Origin: Burhinus oedicnemus | Lineage: Eukaryota > Chordata > Aves > Charadriiformes > Burhinidae | Assembly: GCA_008921705.1 (NCBI GenBank) | Contig: VFFE01007563.1 | Coordinates: 1,419,800 to 1,483,799 of the forward strand | DNA length: 64,000 nucleotides | Direction of reading: 5' to 3' | Shown: positions 1 through 10,716 of the stretch, in pieces | Numbering within the stretch: the stretch's first letter is position 1 | How the letters are laid out: each line of letters opens with the position of its first letter | Translations under genes and position numbers: made by a program | Notes under the pieces: generated by a model | Databases searched by the model: none | Told to the model about the DNA's origin: nothing | The model's input: only the letters and a program-made list of their open reading frames with translations

Positions 1-32
1 CCCTTCCCCTTCCCCTTCCCCTTCCCCTTCCC
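1..32. repeat. (CCCCTT)n hexamer microsatellite, truncated by window edge
   Basis: The window opens with a partial unit, four perfect CCCCTT units and a final CCC. The array continues beyond the window, so its true length is unknown. Read on the minus strand it is G-runs of four separated by AA, which fits a G-quadruplex-forming pattern. It differs from the vertebrate telomere repeat TTAGGG, so it is an interstitial microsatellite and not a telomere. Confidence 0.9.
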
Positions 33-2469
33 AGCATTGGGTATGGAAACTCTGCTTGGCACATCATGTAATGCTATGAAATTCAGTAGTTCTTGAGAAA
101 TGAGACTGAAGCCACCAAGACTATGAGGTGAAGTTTTCATGAAAAATGGACAGCAGCAAAATAAACATCTTCCACTGTGGCCTTCTACAAGAAGACTCTT
201 AAATTAATGGTACCTCTGTGTCCACAGCAGTTGATCTTAAAAAAGCTCTGACTGTCATTGAAGATGGACACAGTTTAAAAATTAGGGTTCCTTTTCAGAC
301 ACTAAGCCTGCATGAAAAAAACACGGGACAGCCCCCTCCCCAAAAAGCATTATATGCAAACTCCTCTTACGACTCAAGGGCAATTGAGGTGTTCCCAACC
401 TGCACGTTTAGTGTCTAGTTCATCTCCAGACTAGGTATGCTAGGGGAATGTTTTTTAAAGTTATGTTGGTCAGATCTGAGAAGGAGCCTCATCTGGAGTA
501 AAACCATGCTAAATACTGTGAAAATAATTTAAATCATCTTTCCTCCATTTGGCAGAGGGAACATGAATCCTGGATTTTTGAGACCCAAGATACAGGCAGG
601 GGGGAAGGATGGGCATCTCTTTTCTTCTAGCATTGCAGCCCAAATGATGATAAGCTTAACATATACCAGGATATGACAGGCTGTGATTGTGGTCAGTCAC
701 ATCAAGTCTTGTGGGTTGGCTACTTGCTTATTCAGAAAAGATAGAGGAAAGTAGGAGAGAGAGCAGGCTGCACCAGCAGGTCAAGACTGTGGTTACATCA
801 GATGGTACAGCTACAAATCACTCATGGAATTTTTTTCTGTATCTATCTAGTCTGTTGTTTGAATTCCCTCATGTGCTACCTCTGAGAGTACCTGAGAGGA
901 ACAAGGCTTCAAAATGCCATGCAAAGTCACTGTTTTTTCTTATCTTCTACGCTAAATATTCTCTGTATCGTCTCTATCTCTAAACAGTCAAGAACGTTTT
1001 TGAGGATATCTAGCATTTTTCCATCTCACAAAACCTAAGACCTATGCTAAAAAGTTGCCATATTCTTTGCAGGAATGATACAACATCTGATGGGGCATGA
1101 ACTGGAGCAATTGTTCCATGAAGGCCATCAAATGGATACTGCTGGTTTGATTTCTGGGCTACAGTAATGATCTTGGAGGGAGAAAATCCACATGCGGAGT
1201 CAGTGTTATGTTTGCCCTTGCCGAGATTTCAGCCATCTCCTGAGGAGACATTTCAGGCTATGGCTCAAGTCTATCTGAATGATCCTACTTGGGAAGTTTA
1301 ACTTTGCAAGGAGCCAGCTGTAGAGAGAGTCCAGGAAAGACTGTGGTGTCTAAACACAGAGGTGTTTCTCAGGATCACTGTGTGGGCGTCACAGGCAAGC
1401 AGTCTGAAGGCTGGTCCTCAGGCATAGTTAAGCTGAGCAAGTGATGCTTTCAGGTATGGCCCAAGGCAAAGATAATATGGACAATAAGGAGCTTTTGCCC
1501 AAACGAAGCTTACCATCTGTGTTCTTATAGGACAGTGTAGATGCAGTTTAGAAATATGATTTGTTACTTGGTCTTTTCATCACACTGCTATATAATATCT
1601 TAGATTCTTTAAGTCTGCAAACTGAGTGGGGCTTGGTAGGATAGTCATGGGATACTTGTAGAATATACTATGGTTGACAGACATTTTCTGACCCACTAAA
1701 TCCAAGTAGAGAGTGGTGAAAGCACTGTATATCAGAACCATACTAACAGATGTAGGTATTAGTCTAGTGCTGACCTTCACACACCTGCATGGCATAGATT
1801 CTACTCCTTTTCTTCATGTTAGCAGAAGATCAATCGAGCATTTCTCAAGTTAAAGTAGCAAAATTAGGGTTCATACAGAACGGAACTGCACTGGCAGACA
1901 TTATATTCAACCGGTAAATAAAACACGAAGAACAAACAAGGAGATAGGGAGGTAGTTCTGTAAGTCTGCAGTCTGTAAGAAATATTCCCTGAATGTTTTT
2001 CAGGATTTCGAATTCAAGACAGGGTCACTCTGATAACAATGAGTATCATTAGTAGCCTTATCACTTACCATCGCGTGATGATTTTGTGATATCCCCTCTA
2101 ACCAGAAAAGGTCAAGAGGAACAGATGTGTTAAAAATTTCTGAAGTGCATGCTTGGAAGGCATAGCCTTCAGAGAGTCAGGAGGTGCTTGTGCCCCATTT
2201 GCACTCTCTTTTGTAATTCTTCTGAGGACAATGCTGTTTCTGCTGAAGTTAAAGAAGTCATTAACTTGGATGTCTGAAGGCTCCTTCGCAGCCCTGACTT
2301 TGTAGGAGAAAGCTGAAAAGGATAAATTAAGGATGAAATGTTTTCTTGCCCACCTATAGCAAAGCATTCTGTACTGCAGCCATCCCCAGTACGGACCACA
2401 TCACATCAATCTAACAGACAGCTTTGCCACGGTTGCTTCCAAACTCATATAGCCAATAAATAATAATAA
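33..2469. other. Unique AT-rich sequence, no gene recognised
   Basis: The open frames here are short, lack recognisable domains and have no supporting splice or start context. I see no interspersed repeat, tRNA-like B box or CpG-rich patch. Intergenic or intronic sequence is the most economical reading. Confidence 0.6.
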
Positions 2470-2770
2470 CCTTTTCTGGTGTTTTCAACTCTTATAAGAA
2501 AAAATAGATTCTACATTACAAATTTTAATTTTTCTTTCTTAATACATCAGTTATTTCTTTCATTACACATTTAGCTTTTTGGTCCTTTTGATTTTCTTAA
2601 TTGTTGCTATTGTTAGTATTTTATATATTTTTCCATTTATTTTGGTTTTCTTCTACTTTTACCTTTATTTCTCTTGCATTAGTGTCTTGCTTTCACCTGC
2701 CTTTTCCACATTCTTCTCTGTTTTCAGTTGTTTGTTGCTCTTCATTCTCCAAATGTCAGCTTTTCTCACT
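2470..2770. other. Pyrimidine-rich, strand-asymmetric tract
   Basis: About 300 bp in which the plus strand is dominated by T and C, with many TTTCTT, CTTTT and TTTTCC runs and few purine runs. It is not a simple tandem repeat, because no fixed unit recurs. The hydrophobic open frames read here (rich in F, L, S and V) are a by-product of the T-rich composition and are not membrane proteins. It could be a degenerate polypyrimidine microsatellite or a strand-biased intronic segment. Confidence 0.5.
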
Positions 2771-4079
2771 GAGCTTGGATTATTCCTCCTCTGTAGTAGT
2801 AGCCCTTAAAAATCACAACTTTTCACTAGTATAGCTTTTAACTGTCAAGTTCTGTTTTCTAAGCCCCTCAGTCTCCAAAGGTCATAGATGCAATTTAGGC
2901 TTTCTAATAAGATTAAGTTAGTCTCTTAATGTTTTCACCGTTGAGGGTGTGCCTGCAAAATTATTCAGTACCTCTCCTGGACAATGTTACATAGGTCTTT
3001 GGTAGGTTTACACAGCTCATATTGCATCCATGAAGGTTAAACATATAGAAATTACTGACTTCACTACGACGTCTTACTGATTTTGAAGATGTTTGTGCTG
3101 GGGAAAGTACACCAGTGTCTTTCTGATGCCATAAGAACTTAGATTATTATCCACCAAATCATTATAGATGCAATTTAGTGCCTGTTATAGGTGCTCAACT
3201 ACAAAACTGTGACTCTAAAAGCCTCTTCTTAGCTGCAGAATACTTAATCTTCTGTAGGCTCATTTGCTTTTAACATTTGGGTTATTCAGAAATTAAAAGT
3301 TCCTATTTTCTCCTGCCTTTTTTTGCATCTCCAATCTGTACTCTTTTACAGTGCAGAGAGAGTTCATCTGCCTGTACTCTTTTGAGGATCAAACCCATAA
3401 ATATACAAGGATATACCTAACAGAGCAGGCTGCATACTGAACACAAGCAGAGCGGGAGATGATGGGAGCTTTTTGCTCACAGAACGTTGCTAACTGTGAT
3501 CATGTCCCAGCTCAGAAGAGTACTAAAATGACATTGCTGGGGACAACTTGTAGCAAGATGGGAGTGGAGATGTTGATTTTCCATCTTCCTTGTTGATACT
3601 CCTCACTTAAAATACTTTCAAAGATTCATTGGGTCAGAAACAGGGCAAGCATGGTCCATTAACCCCACAGAGCAAGACTGAATATCCTAATTTCGTACTC
3701 TGGCCTTGGATCTATTTTCCAAATTTGAAACTGGATAAAAGTAGCTGTTGAGTTAGGAACCGGAGCAAGATCCTCATCCCCAAGTGACTTGGTGACAGTG
3801 CTAAACAACCATGCTTACTCTCATTCTCTCTTGATCTTCTCCTTACTTCCCCCTTTTTTCTAAAGGACAGATTGTCCAAAATTGAACAGTGTTATGAGGA
3901 GAAACTAAGAATATTCACTACCCTTCATAAAGTCTCTGAAACCTGTGTGAGTTCCTAAAGGTGAGTATTATGGTGTCTTCACGCCTCTACACATATAGCC
4001 ATTAGTTGCTGTACTGTGCAGCAGTAAAAGCAACTGTCTTAATTTTAAACTTGTATTAATCATCATTATTCTGCAGAAA
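2771..4079. other. Unique sequence, no gene recognised
   Basis: No coding frame, RNA gene or repeat family could be supported. Base composition resembles the rest of the window. Confidence 0.5.
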
Positions 4080-4345
4080 ATGCTGAAGTTGGGATAATTT
4101 TCTCCAGCTGATAATTTGCATGAATGGATGAGTTGTATCAGTGTCTTTAAAGATTATAATTAGAAGTGCATTAGGAGATCACTGTCAGAGTGAGAAGTCA
4201 TTATTCACTTTTAATGGAATGAAGCTGTGTCTTCTAAATAAACAACTTCAACTGCCAAACAATAAACAAGAAGGTTGAAGGATTATCGAAGTCCTAAAGA
4301 ATGTAGCTATATAAGGATGGTTTGATTCATTTGGAGTGTTTTGTT
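4080..4345. other. Possible conserved non-coding element
   Basis: Non-repetitive AT-rich segment with a cluster of motifs of the kind found in vertebrate developmental enhancers. It has an octamer-like site (TAATTTGCAT near 4110), ATTATAATTAG-type homeodomain motifs near 4155, CAGCTG E-box-like sequence near 4107 and AACAAT/ATAAACAA Sox/Fox-like motifs near 4240-4270. This is inference from composition and motifs only; no alignment was available. It ends about 335 bp before the CR1 element. Confidence 0.2.
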
Positions 4346-5064
4346 GCTGTCATTGTTTTTTCCGTGCTGCGTAACAAGGTAAAATATCTTAGTTCCCAGT
4401 TATGTACTGAGTATGCATCCACGTTGATCACAAGTTCACAAAGTCAGGCTTAGTACAGGTGGCATAGATCAGCAACAGGCTTCATAGCGTTGGACAGTGC
4501 TGTCCTCACAGGTTCATCGTGCTGCCAGCAGTGGCACTTAGGCAGAAGAGCAGCAGGATTGGGATCTCAGTCACTTGTTGTCCTACCACAGCATCAGGAT
4601 ACTGTTAAACGTAATTACCCAATTAAGTTAATGCACTGAATTTATGCACCACCCTGTGTAGCAGATTGTTCTTCAAACAGAATCACAGAGTAGAAGAAGG
4701 GACCTTTGGAGATCATCTAGTCCAACCCCCCTGCCCAAGCAGGGTCACCTAAAGCTGGTTGCACAGGATTGCAACCAAGTGAGTTTTGAATATCTCCAGA
4801 GTCAGAGACTCCACCACCTCTCTGGGCAGCCTGTTCCAGTGCTCTGCCACCCTCAAAGGAAAGAAGTTCCTCCTCATGTTCAGATGGAATTTCCTGTGTT
4901 CCAGTTTGTGCCTATTGCCCCTTGTCCTGTCGCTGGGCACCACTGAAAAGAGTCTGGCCCCATCCTCTTGACACCCACCCTTTATATAGTTCTAAGCGTT
5001 GATGAGATCCCCTCTCAGTCTTCTCTTCTCCAGGCTAAACAGACCCAGGTCTCTCTGTCTTTCC

Positions 5065-5927
5065 TCAAGAGAGATGCTCCAGTCCCCTGATCATCTTTGT
5101 AGCCCTCCACTGGACTCTCTCCAGCAGTTCCCTGTCCTTCTTGAACTGGGGAGCCCAGAACTGGACACAGTACAGCAGATGTGACTTCACTAGGGCAGAG
5201 TAAAGGGGGAGGATAACCTCCCGTGACCTGCTGGCCACACTCTTTTTAATGCAGCCCAGGATGCCATTGGCCTTCTTGGCCACAAGGGCACATTGCTGGC
5301 TTATGGTCAACTTGTCCACCAGGACTCCCAGGTGCTTCCCAGCAGAGCTGCTTTCCAGCAGGTCAGCCCCTAACCTGTACTGGTGTATGGGGTTATTCCT
5401 CCCCAAGTGCAGTCCCCTACACTTACCCTTGTTGAACTTCATGAGGTTTCTCTCTGCCCAACTCTCCAGCCTGTCCAGGTCTCACTCTATGGCAGCACAG
5501 CCTTCTGGTGTGTCAGCCATCCCTCCCAGTTTTGTGTCATCAGCAAACTTGCTGAGAGTACGCTCTATCCCCTCATCCAGGTCATTGATGAATATTTTGA
5601 ACAAGGTTGGACCCAGTACTGACCCCTGGGGAACACTGCTAGCTACAGGCCTTCAACTAGACTCTGTGCCATGGATCACAACCCTCTGAGCTCTGCCGTT
5701 CAGCCAGTTCTCAATCCACCTCACTGTCCCCTCATCTAACCTACCCTTCCTAAGATTACCTATGGGGATGTTACAGGAGATAGTGTCAAAAGCCTTGCTA
5801 AAGTCAAGGTAGACAATGTCCACTGCTCTCCCCTAATCTACCCAGTCAGTCATGCCATCATAGAAGGCTATCAGATTGGTCAAGCATGATTTCCTTTTGG
5901 TGAGTCCATGTTGACCACTCCAGATAG
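5065..5927 (-). pseudogene. CR1 ORF2 reverse transcriptase fragment (RT core to C-terminus)
   Basis: The frame runs continuously from about 5927 down to the stop at 5065. Motifs in order on the minus strand are: a QHG(L)TK/KSCLTNLIAFYDG stretch (about 5920-5855), DFSKAFDT (RT motif with the first catalytic Asp, about 5805-5780), [11 protein letters not shown] (about 5640-5608), FADD catalytic box (5536-5547), then [27 protein letters not shown] and [14 protein letters not shown] towards the end. Two nonsense codons break it: TAG at 5833-5835, where a Gln codon is expected before GRAVDIVYLDF, and TGA at 5482-5484, which looks like a CGA to TGA CpG transition. No frameshift was needed over about 860 bp. 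In an active CR1 this protein copies element RNA into DNA at the nicked target. Confidence 0.9.
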
Positions 5928-6012
5928 GCAATCCTGCTTTAGCAGGGGAGTTGGACTAGGTGATTTCTAGAGGTCCCTTCCAACTCTGAAAATTCCATGA
6001 TTCCGTGATTCT
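5928..6012 (+). mobile_element. Short CR1 3' tail inserted inside the older minus-strand CR1
   Basis: About 85 bp with the plus-strand CR1 3'-end signature: GTTGGACTAGGTGATTTCTA, then GAGGTCCCTTCCAACTCTG, ending in degenerate octamers (ATTCCATG, ATTCCGTG, ATTCT). It is in the opposite orientation to its host element. The RT frames on its two sides (5442 frame and 6229 frame) are offset by exactly what an 85-nt insertion predicts, so removing it would rejoin one frame. The start is uncertain by a few bases. It is an extremely 5'-truncated copy with no coding capacity. Confidence 0.85.
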
Positions 6013-6229
6013 TTTCCTCTACATGCTTAGAGATGACATCCAGAATGAGCTGTTCCATCACCTTTCCAGAGATAGAGGTGAGACTGACAGGCCTGTAGTT
6101 TCCTGGGTTCTTCTTGCCTTTTTTGAAGACTGGATTGACATTGGCTTTCCTCCAATCCTCAGGCACCTCTCCTGTTCTGCCAGACCTTTCAAAGATGACG
6201 AAGAGTGGCAACAGTCCCCTTGATTTCAC
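6013..6229 (-). pseudogene. CR1 ORF2 fragment upstream of the nested insertion (RT amino-terminal side)
   Basis: Minus-strand frame with the typical CR1/LINE RT entry sequence: IFERSGRTGEVPEDWRKANV, followed by NPVFKKGKKNPGNYRPVSLT, S(I)SGKVMEQLI and a KHVEEK segment that then runs into the inserted tail. It is open from about 6229 to the insertion. The EVPEDW..A.VNPVFKKG and NYRPVSLTS motifs are those that precede the first RT catalytic motif in CR1-clade ORF2. The element ends abruptly near 6235, consistent with 5' truncation. The peptide encoded by the adjacent inserted tail is antisense repeat and has no meaning. Confidence 0.9.
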
Positions 6230-6235
6230 CAGGGG

Positions 6236-9200
6236 CTAGAGTAGAGTAAGAATTACTGAATGTAAGGATGCTTTTCATCTCAGAGTATCTGTTATTTCTG
6301 TCCCCCAGCTCCATCCCATGTGCACAATAAAGATATTTCTCAGAAATTCAAGGGGTTTTGTTTTGACTTCTTCTAAGCTATTAGATAGCCAATTGAATAA
6401 TTTGTTCTTTTATACAAGATAAACTTGATCCTCCTGGCTGACAGAGTAAAATCACTCAATCTTTTTCCACTGCTCTTTGTAAGACAAAGACAGAGGGTCT
6501 CCAAAGATATACTGATCATTTGAGCTGTGTGTAGCTGACTTCATCACAGATAACCAAAGGTGTTTTGTTTGTCTGGGTTTTTTTAAATCTGTTTCTGTAA
6601 GAAATAAGGCCTGGCTCCTAGCAGTTAACTTATTTTCCTTTTTTTTTTTTTTTTTCTTTTAATACTCATAAGACTCTTTGCATGCAGGAGAGAGATATGC
6701 AATACAGAATTAATGCTTACATATTCCTTACATTTTCTCTTACTTAGCTCTGAATATATCTGCAAAGACTTTTGGTTGTGCCACATTACCATGTTGTCTC
6801 AGTGAGCCTCGCTATTTCAGATCCTTCCCCTCCAGCATTCTTCATGTCTTTTTTGCTGTTACCTGGGTGTTTCCAGCTGTTTCTGAAGTTGTACTTCCTT
6901 GACGTTTCAAGTAAACTTGAACCAAAGCATTTTTCCTCTGCCAGTGAGGCCTCTTTCTTGTTAAGTATTTACAGCATGTGCAGAACAGCCTGTGTTTAGA
7001 CATCACTTGTCTGTTATTACTTAGGCGCTGGTTGAGGAAAGGGCTGCTTTTCATTGCTTAAAGACTGTTGCCCAGATTATACGGAGCTATCATGATGCTG
7101 AAGTAATATATGCAAACCTAGAACTGTATTTTGTGTTGCCCCCACCCCTTCAGGGAGGCCACCCTTTCACCACAGCATCCTTCCTCAGATGCCAAGCTTT
7201 CCTTGGCAGTGCACCCGAAGCCCTGAACTCTAGTCTCTAATTTCTCTTTCCTTGACACACTTCACTTCTCTTTTCAGATAATAGGTCTGTTCTTAACCCC
7301 ATACTAAGTACCTTGCTGCATGTAACCCTTTAATGGCGTGTGTCCTGCTAGGCCTGTACTCTGTTTCCTTTGATCTTTTCTCTGGGTTAGCAACCATTAA
7401 CTCTGTTTCTTCTCTTATCCCAGAGGTGCCTTTGTGATGGACCTGTTGGAAACTGTATCCTAATTGTCTCTCTCCAGCTACAATGATACAATATCTAACA
7501 GACTAACATATCTTTCTGTATGGTAGCAGCACTTACTAATTGAATCACAAGAAATTTCATAAACTGTGTGCCTAGATAGCTGTGCTCTCTGTTAATTTTC
7601 AACAGATACCCTGTAATGTTGGTTTCCTCTTGGGGACATCTAGCTAAACAATCAAAACATAGTCAAACAAGAAAGGTCAAAACACAGACTTTCTGACTCA
7701 ATCACAGATGTATGAAATGTGCCAAATTCTGCTGTCACTACATGAAATAATGACATCATGATGTCTCTTGTAACATGAAGTATTTGGATAATGATAGGTT
7801 TCTGTTTAGTTGCCTTTGTAAGAACTTCAAATAAGGAAAACTTAAATTTTCTATGGGGTTTTGATAGTTTATTTATCCTTCTACTGCCTCTTTGTCCTTA
7901 CTTTTATTTGTAAAGTTTCTGTTGCTGTTTTGTTTCAATGAATATTTTGCCACTACTTTGATTTCCTTTATTCACTTCTATGCCTAAACTGCACTAGATG
8001 CAATGTGTTATTTAATATTGCTGGATCATATCATGGTCCCTTTGCCAATCCATTCCCATCATGTGTCAATGAGTGACTAGTAACTCTGAGCTGGTCAGGT
8101 GACTGGGATCAAGCAATTAAAATGTGAGCCTTTTCCTGGATTTTGGATCACACATTTATTTGAATTACCAGCTCTTCTCCAAAATTTTCTTGCAAAATTA
8201 GGGGTGATGGGCAGCATGTTCAGAAGAGGCACCAAAGTCAGCTTTCTGAAGCTCTTTTCCCTGCTACATTTCAGCTTTATTCCTTTGTAAAGTAGGGGTA
8301 ACAATTGCTACACTCCTGGGACGTTTGGATGTTAACTTAATACTTGCTAAGATCTGCATGTTGTTATATCAATGGCAGGGTGTTTTTTTAAGTTTCTTTT
8401 ACTAGATAGCAAATTTTCCCTTGGGGCATTCAGGCATCAATGACTGAAATTGAATGCAGCCACCACTTTTCCTCCACTCCATATTACACACTGATACAAA
8501 CTAAGAATGGTTACAAATAGAAGAGGAAAAGTTGTGGGAAGGAGAAGAAGGGTAAAAAGCTCCTACTGAAATAAGCAGGGTGGCAATAAGAATTTGCCAA
8601 ATTAGCAAGTCGTTGTAATATTTCTGAAACAAACCACAGAATAATTTAATCTGGTATCTGATTGCCTTTACTTGCTGTTAGTGTATTGCCCTAAATAAAC
8701 TGTCTGGACTTTTCCCAGAACCGTGTCTGAAACATTTGGCTCCTAAGACATAAAAGGGCTATGCGTTGGAGTCTTTCCCTGCATTTTTGGCACATTCGCT
8801 CTTTTGCCTTCAGTACAGCACTAAGTAAGAAGATATTTTTGCAGACCATTAGTATTTTAAAAGAGAAACATGTAGGAAAGGTATCAAAATGTCTGCATTT
8901 TCACATGGAATATTGGTTTTTAAAAATTTATTATTATTTTAATTTTAACCAAAATGTATATAATTGTAAATACTAAAAACTTGGAGTTTAATTACATAGA
9001 CATTCAATCTCTTGTAGCTTTCCTTAAGTACTCTCAATGTCTTTGGGGCATTCTCAAAATTTTCATTGAAATCTCTGTCTTTTGGCTGATTTTAGTAGCT
9101 TTGGAAGTTTGCTCTGGCACAGAAAATCTGCATTGGGATGAGTGTTACAATCGTCAAGAGAGTTACACAGGTACCTTTTATGTTTTTTACCATACCTCTT

Positions 9201-10445
9201 AGTATTTGACACAAGAAACTTATTTTATGGAAGAATAAGTTCACGCTGGAAATTCATATATATATTATTTCCCTCCACTATATTCTCTGCCAATATATAC
9301 AGGTTCCTGTTTCAATGATTTGGTTGTGCCAAAATAAAGCTTTAGATTTACACTATGGTGTAAATGAGATCAAGTTTGTTGTTTGTTCTGCCCAGGATGT
9401 GGAAATATGAGATTACGCTGTTAACTGCCTCTTAAACTTACCTAAAATTGTTTTTCTGTATGTAAAATCATTCAAGTTAACTTTTCAGCTGAGATAGTGT
9501 TCTTCATACCGTGAGCAAGCTGGAATTCTCCCTTTTCTATTGCAGCTGCAATACTGGAGATAACTCATAAATTTACTTGTCTCAGGTTAGAAACTTGGTT
9601 AGAAATTTGAAACCATAAGTTTCAACGTTTCATGAATGCACTTAGTACGTAGAATGTACAATGTAGTTAAGGTGAGAGTTTAGATTCTGTCAAGGTTCAC
9701 TTGTGTTGTCTCTAAATAGTTAAGACTGATGATGCAATTTTAAATACACAATAACTGAACGTTAAACAAGCAATGGATTTCTTTTTTGTAAGTTAAGGGA
9801 AAACCAAAGAAATACACTTTAAATTAGAGAATTTAATCTACGAAAAAATTCTGTAATTTTTGTCATGGGATTTTTTTTTTTAATTTTGCATATAACCTTT
9901 AAATTAGGAGAATGATCAGCTCAGCGTGTCATAATTACAGAAACGTCATCATGTAGTTTGCATAGTTGAAAAAAACACTGAAGAAAATAAGCAAAATTAA
10001 TTCTTGCATTACTGTCTTGTTAAAGATGGAGTGAAATAAAAGGCAAATATTATAAAAACTGGATGGTATATTGATTTTTCATTATAGGATACGGGTTTGC
10101 TTACAATTGAAAAACTGTGGCAGCAAGTAGTAACGGCTCTAAAATACTTTTGAGGAAAGCGACAGAAGAGGGAACAGCAGTTTGCCTTAGTTCTCCAGTT
10201 TGTGTGGTGTGTCCAGATAGTGATGCAAGACTTTTATTTCTGATGTTAAGAACATGTTGGGGAAATGTTTGGTTATTTTGGCTTGTTTGGTGTATGCGTG
10301 TAATTAGATCTACAGAACGCAGTCAAACTATCCTTTTTTAAGCAATTTCTTCTCCTGTATTCTCAAGTATGCAAAATGAGACCGCAGTTTCCTTCAATTG
10401 TTCATATTTAGTTCTTGAATTTCCTCCATAAATAATCTTAAGTCT
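6236..10445. other. Unique AT-rich sequence, no gene recognised
   Basis: About 4.2 kb without a supportable gene. It contains a poly-T run (6639-6655), another T run at 9871-9881 and scattered short AT microsatellite pieces such as TATATATA near 9255. Open frames are all below about 85 codons and unrecognised. Confidence 0.55.
6633..6660. repeat. Poly-T tract
   Basis: Run of about 17 T flanked by further T-rich sequence. There is no retrotransposon body next to it on either side that would make it the tail of a LINE or SINE. Confidence 0.8.
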
Positions 10446-10716
10446 CTAGATTGTCCATAAGCAATTTGTTGGAAATATTTGATATTTAAAAGTCCAGATG
10501 TGATCGTTTTCTTTGAAAAATATAACATATGGTATAGTGTCTATTTCGCAACCAATGAAGGGTACTCTAACAAGTGGCTTTCCAGTGTCAGTACTCATAA
10601 ATTCAAAATTCATTGGTGTTCTTCCATACTTATTTAAAGTCAGTTGTTTTTGGAAGTTAGTAAATTTGTTTGCTAAAATATTTGTGTAAGGTGAGTGTGA
10701 AAGGTGCACAAATAAA
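10446..10716 (-). other. Unrecognised open frame preceded by a splice-acceptor-like site
   Basis: On the minus strand a stop-free stretch of about 90 codons follows TGTATTTAATTTCAG, a plausible 3' splice site whose AG abuts position 10716, and ends at a TAG at 10446. The peptide contains LTLNKYGRTPMNFEFMSTD, then GKPLVRVPF, IGCEID and WTFKYQIFPTNC. The pattern of beta-strand-like alternation and regular Cys/Trp/Tyr is protein-like, but I cannot assign a family. Stop-free runs of this length are expected by chance several times in 64 kb of AT-rich DNA, so this may be spurious, a terminal exon or a pseudo-exon. No initiator ATG lies at its start. Confidence 0.2.

Larger units (their letters stand above)
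4681..6235 (-). mobile_element. CR1 non-LTR retrotransposon, 5'-truncated, 3' end at 4681
   Basis: The low-coordinate end carries the reverse complement of an avian CR1 3' end: a remnant octamer (AATCACAGAG), then GGGACCTTTGGAGATCATCT and a TCCAACCCCC block. Going up in coordinate come the 3' UTR, the carboxy-terminal part of ORF2 (5065-5442) and the reverse transcriptase core up to about 6229. ORF1 and the endonuclease part of ORF2 are absent, as is usual for 5'-truncated CR1 copies. Apart from an 85-bp insertion at 5928-6012, the RT reading frame can be followed with only two nonsense codons, so this is a fairly well-preserved copy. CR1 elements move by target-primed reverse transcription; this copy is dead because it is truncated and interrupted. 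Confidence 0.95.

Noticed and set aside
1..32. Telomere-like repeat at the window start
   Set aside because: The unit is CCCCTT, not CCCTAA, and it runs into ordinary unique sequence.
4749..5689. Several plus-strand and minus-strand open frames around 4.7-5.7 kb that look like long proteins
   Set aside because: The plus-strand frames are antisense translations of the CR1 3' UTR and RT. Only the minus-strand RT reading is meaningful.
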